A stretch of DNA of 64,000 nt from Paenibacillus_AM sp052180255 (GCF_052180255.1 NZ_CP197466.1:3534001-3598000); one strand, 5' to 3'; positions 44,791-53,472 are shown, counted from the stretch's first letter. The notes: generated by a model not told the origin, from the sequence alone. A program made the numbers and translations.

Positions 44791-45288
44791 TTATTTTATT
44801 ATTGGGGTCCCCATAAATTTTTGAAGATCTTCTAAAACTTCTTTTTCATGTTCTTCAAAGTATCCCGATTCAAATTCAGGCAGAGCATCTATTGAAAAGA
44901 ATCCAATATTCGTGGTTTCATCTGTTTCCTTTAAAATTGTACCTTTCCACTCATCAACTCGAAATAATAATTCAAATCCTTGATACTCGTCACCAAAACG
45001 GTTGATTACAGAATATTCTCTCCCCGTGTACATCGCAATAAGTGTTGCCTCAATAACTTCTATTCCTGTCTCTTCGCGTACTTCCCGTTTAAGACATTCC
45101 ACTATGGATTCATTTATTTCAATTCCTCCTGCTGGTAATGCCCACTTCTTATTTCCCTTTCTCTCGATATAAAGAATTCGATTTTCTTTATCTCTGATAA
45201 TGGCTCGAATCGAAGGAATGATAAGTTTCCGATTACCAACAATAGATCTGAGTTCCCCAGTATACGAATCTTCCCATTTACTTGACAT
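44791..45288 (-). CDS. Nudix hydrolase
   Basis: A 165-residue Nudix enzyme, MSSKWEDSYTGELRSIVGNR. The box GIEINESIVECLKREVREETGIEV is complete (Gx5Ex7REUxEExGU), and IRDKENRILYIERKGNKKWA precedes it. It hydrolyses a nucleoside-diphosphate-linked substrate with Mg2+. The ATG at 45288 has GGAAGGAG just upstream; an earlier ATG at 45309 is less likely. Cassette 14. Confidence 0.9.
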   Translation of the reverse strand: MSSKWEDSYTGELRSIVGNRKLIIPSIRAIIRDKENRILYIERKGNKKWALPAGGIEINESIVECLKREVREETGIEVIEATLIAMYTGREYSVINRFGDEYQGFELLFRVDEWKGTILKETDETTNIGFFSIDALPEFESGYFEEHEKEVLEDLQKFMGTPIIK

Positions 45289-45346
45289 ACTATCTCCTTC
45301 CGAAGACAAGAATTGAACTTAAAGTTTTATGGTTTGCATCGGTTTC

Positions 45347-45510
45347 ATATAACGTTTGTGTATCTACGAACCCGAAAGGCTTAAAGGAGCGAATGCGACT
45401 GGGTGGCTTCGCCACTTAGCCTTGCAGGGTTGTCTGCTGAATCCACTTCTTCGAATACTCTTCGGGCAGACCAGGAGCGAATGCGACGTGGCGTAGATAT
45501 ATTGTTAGAT
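45347..45510 (-). repeat. attC site 13
   Basis: 164 bp; core boxes ATATAAC and GTTAGAT. AAAGGCTTAA/TTAGCCTTGC first arm; third arm GGAGCGAATGCGACG. Confidence 0.9.
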
Positions 45511-45535
45511 GATGCTCCCTCATCTTGAATTACAA

Positions 45536-46168
45536 TTAATATGTATTATTCCAGGGACTTGATCCTACTTTAGATGTTAAATATCTCTTTAAATACAAGT
45601 CAGTTTCTTTTATTATTTCTTCTATTTCTTTAAGATAGAACTCTAATGTTTCAACTCTAACATAGGAATCAGCTTTCACTTTATGAACAATATCTCCTCT
45701 ATAACTAACAAATTTATTAACAATAGTTTTATTCGTCCAATGTGAAGACAATTCATCAACACCTAAATAATTCTTAAATAAGTTATTAATATTATCTTTT
45801 TTCGGTGTGTTCATAAGTTTTGTCTTTTGTAGAGTTATTTTTGAATAGTACTCTTTCCATGAATCCTCAACAAGCTCGAAAGGTGATAGCTCATTTTTAT
45901 CTGTTTTTATTTCTTTTGATATTGTCTTTTTAACCTCATCAGGCAATTTAGATGCAGAACCACATTTCTGTATATAATAAGTTACACATTCATTTAATAC
46001 ATCTTCGATATAAACCTCCCACGATGATGCAAGTAGAATTATTCCACTTCGGGTTAAATGATCAAGCGCAGTTCTTCCTTTACCTGTCTTTAATTGTCTA
46101 TAATTATCAATAAGTCTAGTTACATTTTGAGAGTTATTTCGATATGCTTTATATGATTTTGAGGGCAC
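45536..46168 (-). CDS. HEPN-domain protein, RiboL-PSP/MAE_28990-like
   Basis: A 210-residue all-helical protein. SGIILLASSWEVYIEDVLNE and, later, FVSYRGDIVHKVKAD (R-x4-H) fit the RiboL-PSP/MAE_28990-type HEPN group, whose R-x4-6-H motif forms an RNase active site in dimers. GTG at 46168 (VPSKSYKAYRN) is preferred because AGAAGGAGA precedes it; a farther ATG at 46213 abuts the attC core. HEPN proteins are common toxins or defence effectors. Cassette 13. Confidence 0.82.
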   Translation of the reverse strand: MPSKSYKAYRNNSQNVTRLIDNYRQLKTGKGRTALDHLTRSGIILLASSWEVYIEDVLNECVTYYIQKCGSASKLPDEVKKTISKEIKTDKNELSPFELVEDSWKEYYSKITLQKTKLMNTPKKDNINNLFKNYLGVDELSSHWTNKTIVNKFVSYRGDIVHKVKADSYVRVETLEFYLKEIEEIIKETDLYLKRYLTSKVGSSPWNNTY

Positions 46169-46211
46169 TGTTACGTTCTCCTTCTGTATATTGTTGTTGT
46201 TTAGGAGTTTC

Positions 46212-46374
46212 ATCTAACGTTCTTGTATTCACGAACCCGAGAGGCTTAAGTGAGCGCAACGAACGGGTCCGATGGACTTAGCCTCGCAGGGTTATTCGCC
46301 TGATTATGCTACCCTGTCAATCTCTTCGGGCGAATCAAGGGCGACCAGGTAGCAGCGTGAATACTGTGTTATAG
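46212..46374 (-). repeat. attC site 12
   Basis: 163 bp; core boxes ATCTAAC and GTTATAG. Common first arm; second arm TTCGCCTGA/TCGGGCGAA with paired changes. Confidence 0.9.
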
Positions 46375-46414
46375 GATGTCGGCGCATACGTAGATTTGCT
46401 AACAAAATCTTTTA

Positions 46415-47065
46415 CTATTCCTTTTTGTACTTGTCACACAAAGAATTATTTTTATTATCAACATAACAACTTGTAGGTTTTTTATTCTGATCTAAGAATA
46501 TTGTTATTGATGATACCTTCCTCTTATACTCTGGATAATACTTTCCAAATGCAATACTAACTCTATAACCTTTATTATTAATTGGTAAACTTATCAACAT
46601 TTCATCGATTTCATTTGTTGTTAATGTATTTTCATCGTTTTTTTCAAATTGAAGCCGATTTAAATCACCATAGTATAGGGTTTCATAGTTGCTCTGCTCA
46701 TAATCTAATTCAATTGGAGATTTGTCTTTTGTAAAAATAGTTTGCAATTGAGAAACATACTTATCCGTGTGATCCTTTGCATAAGAATTTCTGTAAGAAT
46801 CTTTAAAATTTAATCCGGCTTGAATGGCTGGAAAAGTTAAAACACAGCAAATAAATATTATTCCTAACGTCAGAGGTACATGTTTGAATGATTTATATAT
46901 TATCTTACCAAGCAATAAAAACAAAGTTATCCCGACTATAGTTACCAACCCAATAAATATAGCAAATGGCTTATTATCTTTACTTAGAAATCCATCACTA
47001 ATATTAAAAAGTACTGTTAATAGGCCAAAGAAGGACCCAACACCCACAACTACTGCTACTAACAT
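46415..47065 (-). CDS. Membrane protein with C-terminal soluble domain
   Basis: A 216-residue protein with three N-terminal transmembrane segments (VAVVVGVGSFFGLLTVLF; FAIFIGLVTIVGITLFLLLG; LTLGIIFICCVLTFPAI) and a soluble domain of about 120 residues ending in a Cys-containing tail. No family recognised. Cassette 12. Confidence 0.7.
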   Translation of the reverse strand: MLVAVVVGVGSFFGLLTVLFNISDGFLSKDNKPFAIFIGLVTIVGITLFLLLGKIIYKSFKHVPLTLGIIFICCVLTFPAIQAGLNFKDSYRNSYAKDHTDKYVSQLQTIFTKDKSPIELDYEQSNYETLYYGDLNRLQFEKNDENTLTTNEIDEMLISLPINNKGYRVSIAFGKYYPEYKRKVSSITIFLDQNKKPTSCYVDNKNNSLCDKYKKE

Positions 47066-47160
47066 ATATAGTAATTTTACTATTTTTATTTTAGTAATTA
47101 TTTCCGCCTCCTTAAAAAATGTTAATTTGAACTTAATTTATTTTGTTTTGCGCTGATTTC

Positions 47161-47322
47161 CTATAACGTTGTTGTATTCACGAAGCCTCACTGGCTTAAG
47201 GTGCGAAGCACCGGGTCCGACGGACTTAGCCAGTGCAGGATTGTCTGCCTGCCTCCACTTCTTCGAAAATCTCCGGGCAGACCAAGGACCGCTAGGTCCG
47301 CAGCGTGAATATGGTGTTAGCT
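47161..47322 (-). repeat. attC site 11
   Basis: 162 bp; core boxes CTATAAC and GTTAGCT. First arm CTCACTGGCTTAA/TTAGCCAGTGC with AAGCCTC in the entry stem. Confidence 0.9.
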
Positions 47323-47556
47323 GATGTACCCGACTTCTTCAAAAATTCTCAACATCTTTATTTTATGAAATCACTGGGCTTATACTTCATTAGTTTATTC
47401 CATTCGAAAGAAAAACAAGCTTAACAATCTTCCTATTGCTCTTTCAGATAAGAATGAGTATCTAAGTTTTAGGATCTGTTTTCGTTTATTGTTGTTTTTC
47501 GACCAAAAGTAAACCGCTTATTAAAAAGGCGTTGATTCAACTACGTTCTCTGTTGA

Positions 47557-48276
47557 TTATGCATTCGTATCAAGCATTGCTGGAATATTTATTTCTTTCA
47601 CACAAGACGCTTTGGAAAGATTCATAACACATTTAACTAATGAAACGATATCCTGAAGGGGGATTTGTGTGCCATTGTAAGCTGATAAGACTTTCTCAAT
47701 TCCATCTTCATAAGGAATTTGGGTTGCAATTTCACCAGGATTTATACAAGTTACACCAATCCCATATTTCTTTACATGTTCCCTTAACGAATTGCAAATA
47801 CCACGCAATCCAAATTTAGAAGCTGCAAATGAAATTTGTGTTAGATTATTATTTTCAAGACCTGCCGTCGAGCCGATTAAGAAAATTTTGGCATTATCCG
47901 ACCTTTTAAGGTTCGGTAACAGCTTCTGTATGCAGGTAATTGAAGATGTGACATTCACATTGATGATGTTTGCAATTTCGTTCGGATCATCGTTCTCAAA
48001 ATCGTAGTCTTCTCTAAATCCTCTGCTCTCCCATATCCCAACGTTATAAATTAAAACATCCACTGTAACGCCTTTTAATGTATTCGCAATCCGATTGCTT
48101 GCATCAGATAGCGATAAGTCAGCTTCTATCCAATATCTATGGACTCCATCATTAAGTTTCAAACTCTCAGGACAACTTCTGGAAACTATCCATATGTTAT
48201 CACCCGTTTCTGGCAATCCTTTGACGAACGCGTCACCCAAACCTTTGCTTGCTCCGAAGATAATAAAGTTTTTCAT
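47557..48276 (-). CDS. Short-chain dehydrogenase-like protein
   Basis: A 239-residue Rossmann-fold SDR. The nucleotide loop IIFGASKGLGDAFVKG and NVGIWESRG are present, with a Ser in LIGSTAG and Lys in FAASKFGLRG. The catalytic Tyr position of YxxxK reads Phe (SFAASK), so classical oxidoreductase activity is doubtful. Cassette 11. The 234 bp after its stop hold no gene. Confidence 0.85.
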   Translation of the reverse strand: MKNFIIFGASKGLGDAFVKGLPETGDNIWIVSRSCPESLKLNDGVHRYWIEADLSLSDASNRIANTLKGVTVDVLIYNVGIWESRGFREDYDFENDDPNEIANIINVNVTSSITCIQKLLPNLKRSDNAKIFLIGSTAGLENNNLTQISFAASKFGLRGICNSLREHVKKYGIGVTCINPGEIATQIPYEDGIEKVLSAYNGTQIPLQDIVSLVKCVMNLSKASCVKEINIPAMLDTNA

Positions 48277-48328
48277 GATTTCTCCTTAGACCTTAGGTTT
48301 AATTAATATTAATGATTTCGGGTATTTC

Positions 48329-48496
48329 AGCTAACGTTTGTGTATCTACGAACCCGAGAAGCTTAAGGCGACGAATGTCGCCGGCTGCGCTTGCGCAGTT
48401 AGCCTCGCAGGGTTGTTCGCCTGATCACGCTTCCCCGAAATTCCTCGGGCGGACCAAGGGAGCGAAAGCGACTACAGCGTGAATATAATGTTATAA
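48329..48496 (-). repeat. attC site 10
   Basis: 168 bp; core boxes AGCTAAC and GTTATAA. GAGAAGCTTAA first arm; second arm TTCGCCTGA/TCGGGCGGA. Confidence 0.9.
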
Positions 48497-48516
48497 GATG
48501 TCCCCGCCTTCGTTGC

Positions 48517-48942
48517 TTAATCTATACCATTTCTCTGCTTCCATCTTTCAATTTGCTTTATAAATTCCTTTGAATTAAATGTACTTTCCAATTTACTTAT
48601 TTGATTTAATTCTATTTCATCAGATTTTATTGCACTTATTACTATACTTTCTAGAGCAAGATAGTGCTCTTCCTTATAAATATCTATTAATTGATCTAGC
48701 ACTTCGCCGGACCAGAGCAAGTTATTAAAATAGAACCAAATAATATGCTCCTTTGCATTAGAATGAACATTAATTATATCCTTATTATCGGTTATTACTT
48801 TAATTGTAGATCTATTCAATAAGCTATGTATTCCTAATTGTTCTGTAAGTTCCATTGAATTGATTAGATCTTCTATTTCCTTATAATTCTTTTGGGTTGC
48901 TGCTAAATCAATCTTTTTTATTATAGAACTAATTTCATTCAT
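48517..48942 (-). CDS. Unknown cassette protein
   Basis: A 141-residue helical protein, MNEISSIIKKIDLAATQKNY, with HIIWFYFNNLLWSGEVLDQL. The two half-repeats and charged pattern suggest a HEAT- or immunity-like protein similar in style to the 30257 product. No family is certain. Cassette 10. Confidence 0.7.
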   Translation of the reverse strand: MNEISSIIKKIDLAATQKNYKEIEDLINSMELTEQLGIHSLLNRSTIKVITDNKDIINVHSNAKEHIIWFYFNNLLWSGEVLDQLIDIYKEEHYLALESIVISAIKSDEIELNQISKLESTFNSKEFIKQIERWKQRNGID

Positions 48943-48979
48943 CCAGATTCACCTTCAATTTAATCTTTGCGGGGATTTC

Positions 48980-49139
48980 TTATAACGTTTGTGTATCTAC
49001 GAACCCGAGAGGCTTAAAGGAGCGAAGCGACTGGGTCGAAGACTTAGCCTCGCAGGGTTGTCTGCCTGATTCCACTTCCTCGAAATTCCTCAGGCAGACC
49101 AAGGGACGCATGTCCCGCAGTGTAGATACGATGTTAACT
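48980..49139 (-). repeat. attC site 9
   Basis: 160 bp; core boxes TTATAAC and GTTAACT. Second arm TCTGCCTGA/TCAGGCAGA; third arm GGGACGCATGTCCC. Twin of site 2. Confidence 0.9.
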
Positions 49140-49501
49140 GATGCCTCTGACTTCCTGAATTCCGATCAAAATTCTCTTCATTTCTTTAATAATCTTCAAC
49201 ATGTTCCTTAATTTACTTTGGTTCCATTCTTTAATATGGGTTAAACATAACTTCTATGTATTCTTCACTATTGTTCTTCTATGGTATTATATCCCACAAT
49301 ATCTTCCTGTGCTCTTATTTTTCCTCATCTTTATAAAAAGAGTCGCGACACCGAAGGGGCTTACTCATTTCCTCGGATTACATCGCGACTATCGGATTTA
49401 CTTCTGATTTCATGTCATTCCACGTTATTACAATTAATCCCAATTCATTTCAAAATCTTCTTTCCCCTTACATCTTTTAATATCATGATCTCAGAGGTTT
49501 C
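49140..49501. other. Cassette 9 body, no clear gene
   Basis: 362 bp, nearly the same as the body of cassette 2 (54405-54766). A plus-strand frame (49201-49407) would give a 68-residue hydrophobic protein, MFLNLLWFHSLIWVKHNFYV, but no ribosome site is seen and the base changes between the two copies alter amino acids freely. A hairpin AGTCGCGA (49341-49348) / TCGCGACT (49383-49390) is kept in both copies. A structured RNA or DNA element is as likely as a small protein. Confidence 0.5.
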
Positions 49502-49663
49502 AGTTAACGTTGTTGTATTCACGAACCCTCACTGGCTTAAGGCGCTTTAGCGCCGGGTCCGACGGACTTAGCCAGTGCAGGGTTGCCTGCCTGATTCACT
49601 TCCTCGAAATTCCCCTGGCAGACCAAGGGGCGTCAGCCCCGCAGCGTGAATACGGTGTTAGAC
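49502..49663 (-). repeat. attC site 8
   Basis: 162 bp; core boxes AGTTAAC and GTTAGAC. CTCACTGGCTTAA/TTAGCCAGTGC first arm; third arm GGGGCGTCAGCCCC. Confidence 0.9.
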
Positions 49664-50305
49664 GATGTACCTTGGCTTCATTGCAATCTCCCACAAAATC
49701 TTCTTGTTTTTATATCTATCTAATTCGTATTCCTCTGCATGAATCAAAGTCCAAATATTCTCATTAAAAAAACGATTAATCTCATGTCTATCAAAAAATC
49801 TTCTGTAAATTCCTTCATTCTCTAATAGATATCTCTCTTTACTTTTGCTTACTTCCCCTTTATTTATTATTTCATTTATTGAATTCAATCTACATAATAA
49901 TAAGCCATCTAATCTTAACACTCTATGTATTTCACTAATTACTTTAAAAGTTGTATCTTCGTCAAAATAATGTAGACTTAAATCAGCTATCAATACTCTT
50001 ATTGAGTCGTTTTCAAATGGTAGCCCTTCTGTCATATCGAGACAGATGGTATTAATTCTTGGGATAATTTCAGTCAATTTCTTTAATGCTTCTTCCGAAA
50101 TATCACACGCTTCTGCTAATATTCCTTTCTCGAACAGATAAAGAGCATTATTACCAATACCACAACCTAGATCAACAATACGGCCACTATCTTTATTTAG
50201 GTATTCGTCATATTTATCAAGCCAATTATCAAAAACTGGCATAAGATTTGGTCTACTGAATGATTCATTCCAGTACTGTTTTAATGTTTTCATATTATTC
50301 TCCAT
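49658..50305 (-). CDS. SAM-dependent methyltransferase, copy B of two
   Basis: A 215-residue near-copy of the 32983 protein (changes at K87R-like, F91L-like, K to E in NKGEVSK, H to R in INRFFNEN). The stop again lies in the attC core. Cassette 8. Confidence 0.9.
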   Translation of the reverse strand: MENNMKTLKQYWNESFSRPNLMPVFDNWLDKYDEYLNKDSGRIVDLGCGIGNNALYLFEKGILAEACDISEEALKKLTEIIPRINTICLDMTEGLPFENDSIRVLIADLSLHYFDEDTTFKVISEIHRVLRLDGLLLCRLNSINEIINKGEVSKSKERYLLENEGIYRRFFDRHEINRFFNENIWTLIHAEEYELDRYKNKKILWEIAMKPRYIV

Positions 50306-50317
50306 TCAAGGTATGTC

Positions 50318-50482
50318 GTCTAACGTTCTGTGTGTTCCTGAACCTGAGAGGCTTAAAGGAGCGTCGCGACTGGGTGGCTCCGCCACTTAGCCTCGCAGGG
50401 TTGTCTGTCTGACTTCACTTCCTCGAAATGCCTCGGGCAGACCAAGGAGCGGACGCGACGCAGCAGGAAAACGGTGTTATAC
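50318..50482 (-). repeat. attC site 7
   Basis: 165 bp; core boxes GTCTAAC and GTTATAC. GTTCCTGAACCTGAGAGG entry and CAGCAGGAAAACG exit: the outer stem is remodelled but stays complementary. Confidence 0.9.
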
Positions 50483-50510
50483 GACGGAACTTTGAGATAC
50501 TCTCAAAAAC

Positions 50511-51050
50511 TTACTTCTCTGTATTATCAAATCGAAAAATCAGTTTATGTCCATCAAAAGTATCTCCATACAACTCAACATAATTTTCTTTACTATAATT
50601 AGAAACGGTCTTCCGCCAAAATCTTTGCCCTATAATGTTTCTTTCAGATGGATTGGTAAACAATTCCCATCTTCCTTTAAATTGTTCAAACACTTTAATA
50701 GCTGCCTGTTCTGCTATACCTTGACCTCTATAAGGGCGAAGTAAAAAGAATTCATTAACAAAATAATCAATTCCCTCTGCACAATGTGGAGGTGTAGCAA
50801 TGAGAATAAACCCCGCTGGTTTATCTTCTACTAAAATTAAATAGGGGTATAAACAATCTGGTTTTTTCCACCAAATATTTTGAACCTCATATTGATCACT
50901 CAATTTTCTAAAGTCATCACTATCTTCGTAAATTCCGTGAATATTCGGAAATCTGACATAATGTTCTGATAAATCGTACAAATAGAGAGGGTATAAGTTT
51001 TTTATTATATGTGCTTCGTTTTTATTGGTTAATTGCACTTTAATCTTCAT
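50511..51050 (-). CDS. GNAT acetyltransferase
   Basis: A 179-residue GNAT, MKIKVQLTNKNEAHIIKNLY. FVNEFFLLRPYRGQGIAEQA is the acetyl-CoA loop and EGIDYFV and NIIGQRFWRKTVSNYSKENY flank it; similar to the small GNATs of bacilli of unknown acceptor. Cassette 7. Confidence 0.9.
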   Translation of the reverse strand: MKIKVQLTNKNEAHIIKNLYPLYLYDLSEHYVRFPNIHGIYEDSDDFRKLSDQYEVQNIWWKKPDCLYPYLILVEDKPAGFILIATPPHCAEGIDYFVNEFFLLRPYRGQGIAEQAAIKVFEQFKGRWELFTNPSERNIIGQRFWRKTVSNYSKENYVELYGDTFDGHKLIFRFDNTEK

Positions 51051-51087
51051 AAATTAGCTCCTTAGAAAATAATTACTTCGTTCTGTC

Positions 51088-51250
51088 GTATAACGTTGTT
51101 GTATTCACGAACCCGAGAGGCTTAAAGAAGCGCAGCGACTGGGTCCGAAGGACTTAGACTCGCAGGGTTGTCTTCCTGACTCCACTTCTCCGAAATGCTT
51201 CGGGCAGACCAAGGGGGCTTGTCCCCCGCTGTGTGAATATCGTGTTATGT
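51088..51250 (-). repeat. attC site 6
   Basis: 163 bp; core boxes GTATAAC and GTTATGT. Common first arm; third arm GGGGGCTTGTCCCCC. Confidence 0.9.
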
Positions 51251-51619
51251 GCTGTTGACTCTTCTGCGATTAATCTCTCAAAATCGTCTTTAAAAATTGT
51301 TATTATATACCTTTAATCTGCCTTATCCTTTATGTGTTTCATATTTTTAAATGGTTTCATTACAATTACGAGCTATCCTACTTAGAAAACCTCTACTTTC
51401 AAATTGTACCTAGGTACATCCAAACCCAAACTAGCCATATTTTTCTTATGTAATGTTTCTACTATTTCTTTTAAAGTCCTTTATTCAAAAGCACAAGTAC
51501 CAAAGCAACCCTTGCATTCAAACTGTCCCTAGATACGTAACCTAACTGTTACTTCGATCTTTAGTTTCGTTCAAACTAAACTTCATCGGCTAATCCTTAT
51601 ACATGGTCTAGTCAAATGC
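51251..51619. other. Cassette 6 body without a gene
   Basis: About 370 bp of AT-rich sequence with no open frame above about 60 codons. It holds a direct repeat, TTCAAATTGTACCTAGGTAC (about 51399) and TTCAAACTGTCCCTAGATAC (about 51519). It may be a non-coding cassette or a gene eroded beyond recognition. Confidence 0.6.
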
Positions 51620-51770
51620 ACATAACATTCCCGCATTCACCAACCCGAGAACCTTAAGCCCCCAACGGGGGCTTAAGGTTCTCGGGGTTGTCGCCTGAAT
51701 CCGTTCCTCGAAATGCCTCTCGGCGACCGAGCAGCCGTAAGGCTGCGGTGCGTGAATGCATTTGTTATGT
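51620..51770 (-). repeat. attC site 5
   Basis: 151 bp; core boxes ACATAAC and GTTATGT. First arm is a 23-bp perfect hairpin from CCCGAGAACCTTAAGCCCC to its exact complement; second TCGCCTGA/TCTCGGCGA; third GCAGCCGTAAGGCTGC. Confidence 0.9.
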
Positions 51771-51790
51771 GTAGTTGCCACTTCTATGAG

Positions 51791-52768
51791 TTACTTAATC
51801 AAAGCTCTATATTTATTTAGGGTACCCTCTGAGGCTTTTCCGTATTGAAATTTATAATATTCTTCGTTTACTATTCTCAAGATAATTCTAATGACACCTA
51901 CATCATTAAAGATCCTGCCAGGTTCAGAATGCGGAGGCCTTTCACTCTCATATAAAAGAAACGCATCCCATGTCCTCGATATCATCGCATCAATTTCGCT
52001 TATCTTGGTTAAACCAAATTGATATAGGTCATCCACAAGACTTGATATTGCTTTTGCATCCGATCTTTTACGGTCTGGAAATTTGACTTCCATATAAGCA
52101 TTCAAGCTATCAATATTAATATCTTCTTCTTGAGATTGATGCTGCTCAAATTGTTCAATTAATTGTTCTTTTGCATTCTGTCTTGAATTAAAGAATAGTT
52201 CGAAATGTTTATCTGCAACAAAAAAGAGTCCACTTAATGCAAAAAAGTCTTTCTTTAAATCTTTAGGAATATCTTTTTCAGTTTTATAATCAAGATAATG
52301 AGAAATGTTCGCCCATGCATCCATTGTCATTGTTCTTACTTGAATTTCAAAAAGTAAACCCTTTATTGCATCGTATCTCGGACCTCTGTACTCATCATTC
52401 AACTTAACTATAAAGTGTACTGACATATATCCGAATGAATTTAAATCACTATTATCTATCTTGTTATCTTCCTCTAAAATCTCAAAAACATCATTAATTG
52501 AATTACGGATTTTTTCAACATCTGATAAGAATAAACAAACAATACGAACGCCTAAAATATCTCGAACTTCATCAAAAGGGTTTGTTATTTCTTTTCTTTC
52601 AACCTTAGATTTAAGAGAATCTTCACTCTTAATTCTTGATTCGATTTTATTGATCTTAATATTTACGCTTTCAAGTTTTAATTTAATAATATGTATTGCT
52701 TCTTCCTCTAAAGAACGATAAAGAGAACTTCTTTGACGATACTCTTGAATCAATTCATCTACTTCCAT
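51791..52768 (-). CDS. RelA/SpoT-domain alarmone synthetase-like protein
   Basis: A 325-residue protein with a RelA/SpoT synthetase domain. KIESRIKSEDSLKSKVERK, DILGVRIVCLFLSDVEKI, SFGYMSVHFIV and FEIQVRTMTMDAWANISHYL cover the canonical (p)ppGpp synthetase motifs. There is no HD hydrolase domain; the C-terminal about 140 residues are helical and unknown. Single-domain synthetases make alarmones and in toxin-antitoxin or defence loci can be toxic. The ATG at 52768 has GGGGGTAA upstream. Cassette 5. Confidence 0.88.
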   Translation of the reverse strand: MEVDELIQEYRQRSSLYRSLEEEAIHIIKLKLESVNIKINKIESRIKSEDSLKSKVERKEITNPFDEVRDILGVRIVCLFLSDVEKIRNSINDVFEILEEDNKIDNSDLNSFGYMSVHFIVKLNDEYRGPRYDAIKGLLFEIQVRTMTMDAWANISHYLDYKTEKDIPKDLKKDFFALSGLFFVADKHFELFFNSRQNAKEQLIEQFEQHQSQEEDINIDSLNAYMEVKFPDRKRSDAKAISSLVDDLYQFGLTKISEIDAMISRTWDAFLLYESERPPHSEPGRIFNDVGVIRIILRIVNEEYYKFQYGKASEGTLNKYRALIK

Positions 52769-52800
52769 GAAATTACCCCCACAGTATTTTTGGCAATTGC

Positions 52801-52962
52801 ACATAACGTCTCTTGTATTCACGAACCCGAGAACCTTAAGGCCCGGAGGGCCGGCCGCTGCGCGGTTAGGTTCGCAGGGTTGTCCGCCTGACTCAGCTCC
52901 TCGAAATTCCTCGGGCGGGCCAAGGGAGCGAAAGCGACCGCAGCGTGAATATGGTGTTATCT
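52801..52962 (-). repeat. attC site 4
   Basis: 162 bp; core boxes ACATAAC and GTTATCT. GAGAACCTTAA/GGTTAGGTTCGC first arm; inner GGCCCGGAGGGCC. Confidence 0.9.
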
Positions 52963-53013
52963 GATGGATACGTCTTCTTTGAATTACTTAAAAATTAGGG
53001 TTTAAATACTTTC

Positions 53014-53472
53014 TTATAATATTCTTGTACTTGTTTTTAATATTGTTTTAAACCTAATTGTTGTAATTGTAATATACAATATTGTCACTGCTACAAGGCC
53101 TACCTTGATAATCAATACTGTAAACATTCCTATATAAAACGTATATAAAACAGAAATCACTCCACCAGTAATTATGTATAAAACAAATGAAATAATTAAT
53201 CTTATAACCAAACTATTGGATAGTTTCATTGAAAATAAATCTAGTACGTATGCAGTTGGCGTTCCAACTATTATAAATACTGGGTAGAACTTAAAGAAAA
53301 TTATTGCTTTCTCAATCTCATCAAAATCACTAAAAAATTCAAGATACGGTTCATTTAAGTATGGTTTAATTGAACCGTAATAAAAATTCACAAGGAAAAT
53401 AAACAATATAGAAGAAATTATTGAAGAGAACATGTATTTATTAAATATGAACTTAATTCTTTCCACCTTCAT
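53014..53472 (-). CDS. Four-helix membrane protein, unknown
   Basis: A 152-residue membrane protein. Four hydrophobic segments are visible, e.g. YMFSSIISSILFIFLVNFYY and VIRLIISFVLYIITGGVISV. Function unknown. Cassette 4. Confidence 0.75.
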   Translation of the reverse strand: MKVERIKFIFNKYMFSSIISSILFIFLVNFYYGSIKPYLNEPYLEFFSDFDEIEKAIIFFKFYPVFIIVGTPTAYVLDLFSMKLSNSLVIRLIISFVLYIITGGVISVLYTFYIGMFTVLIIKVGLVAVTILYITITTIRFKTILKTSTRIL

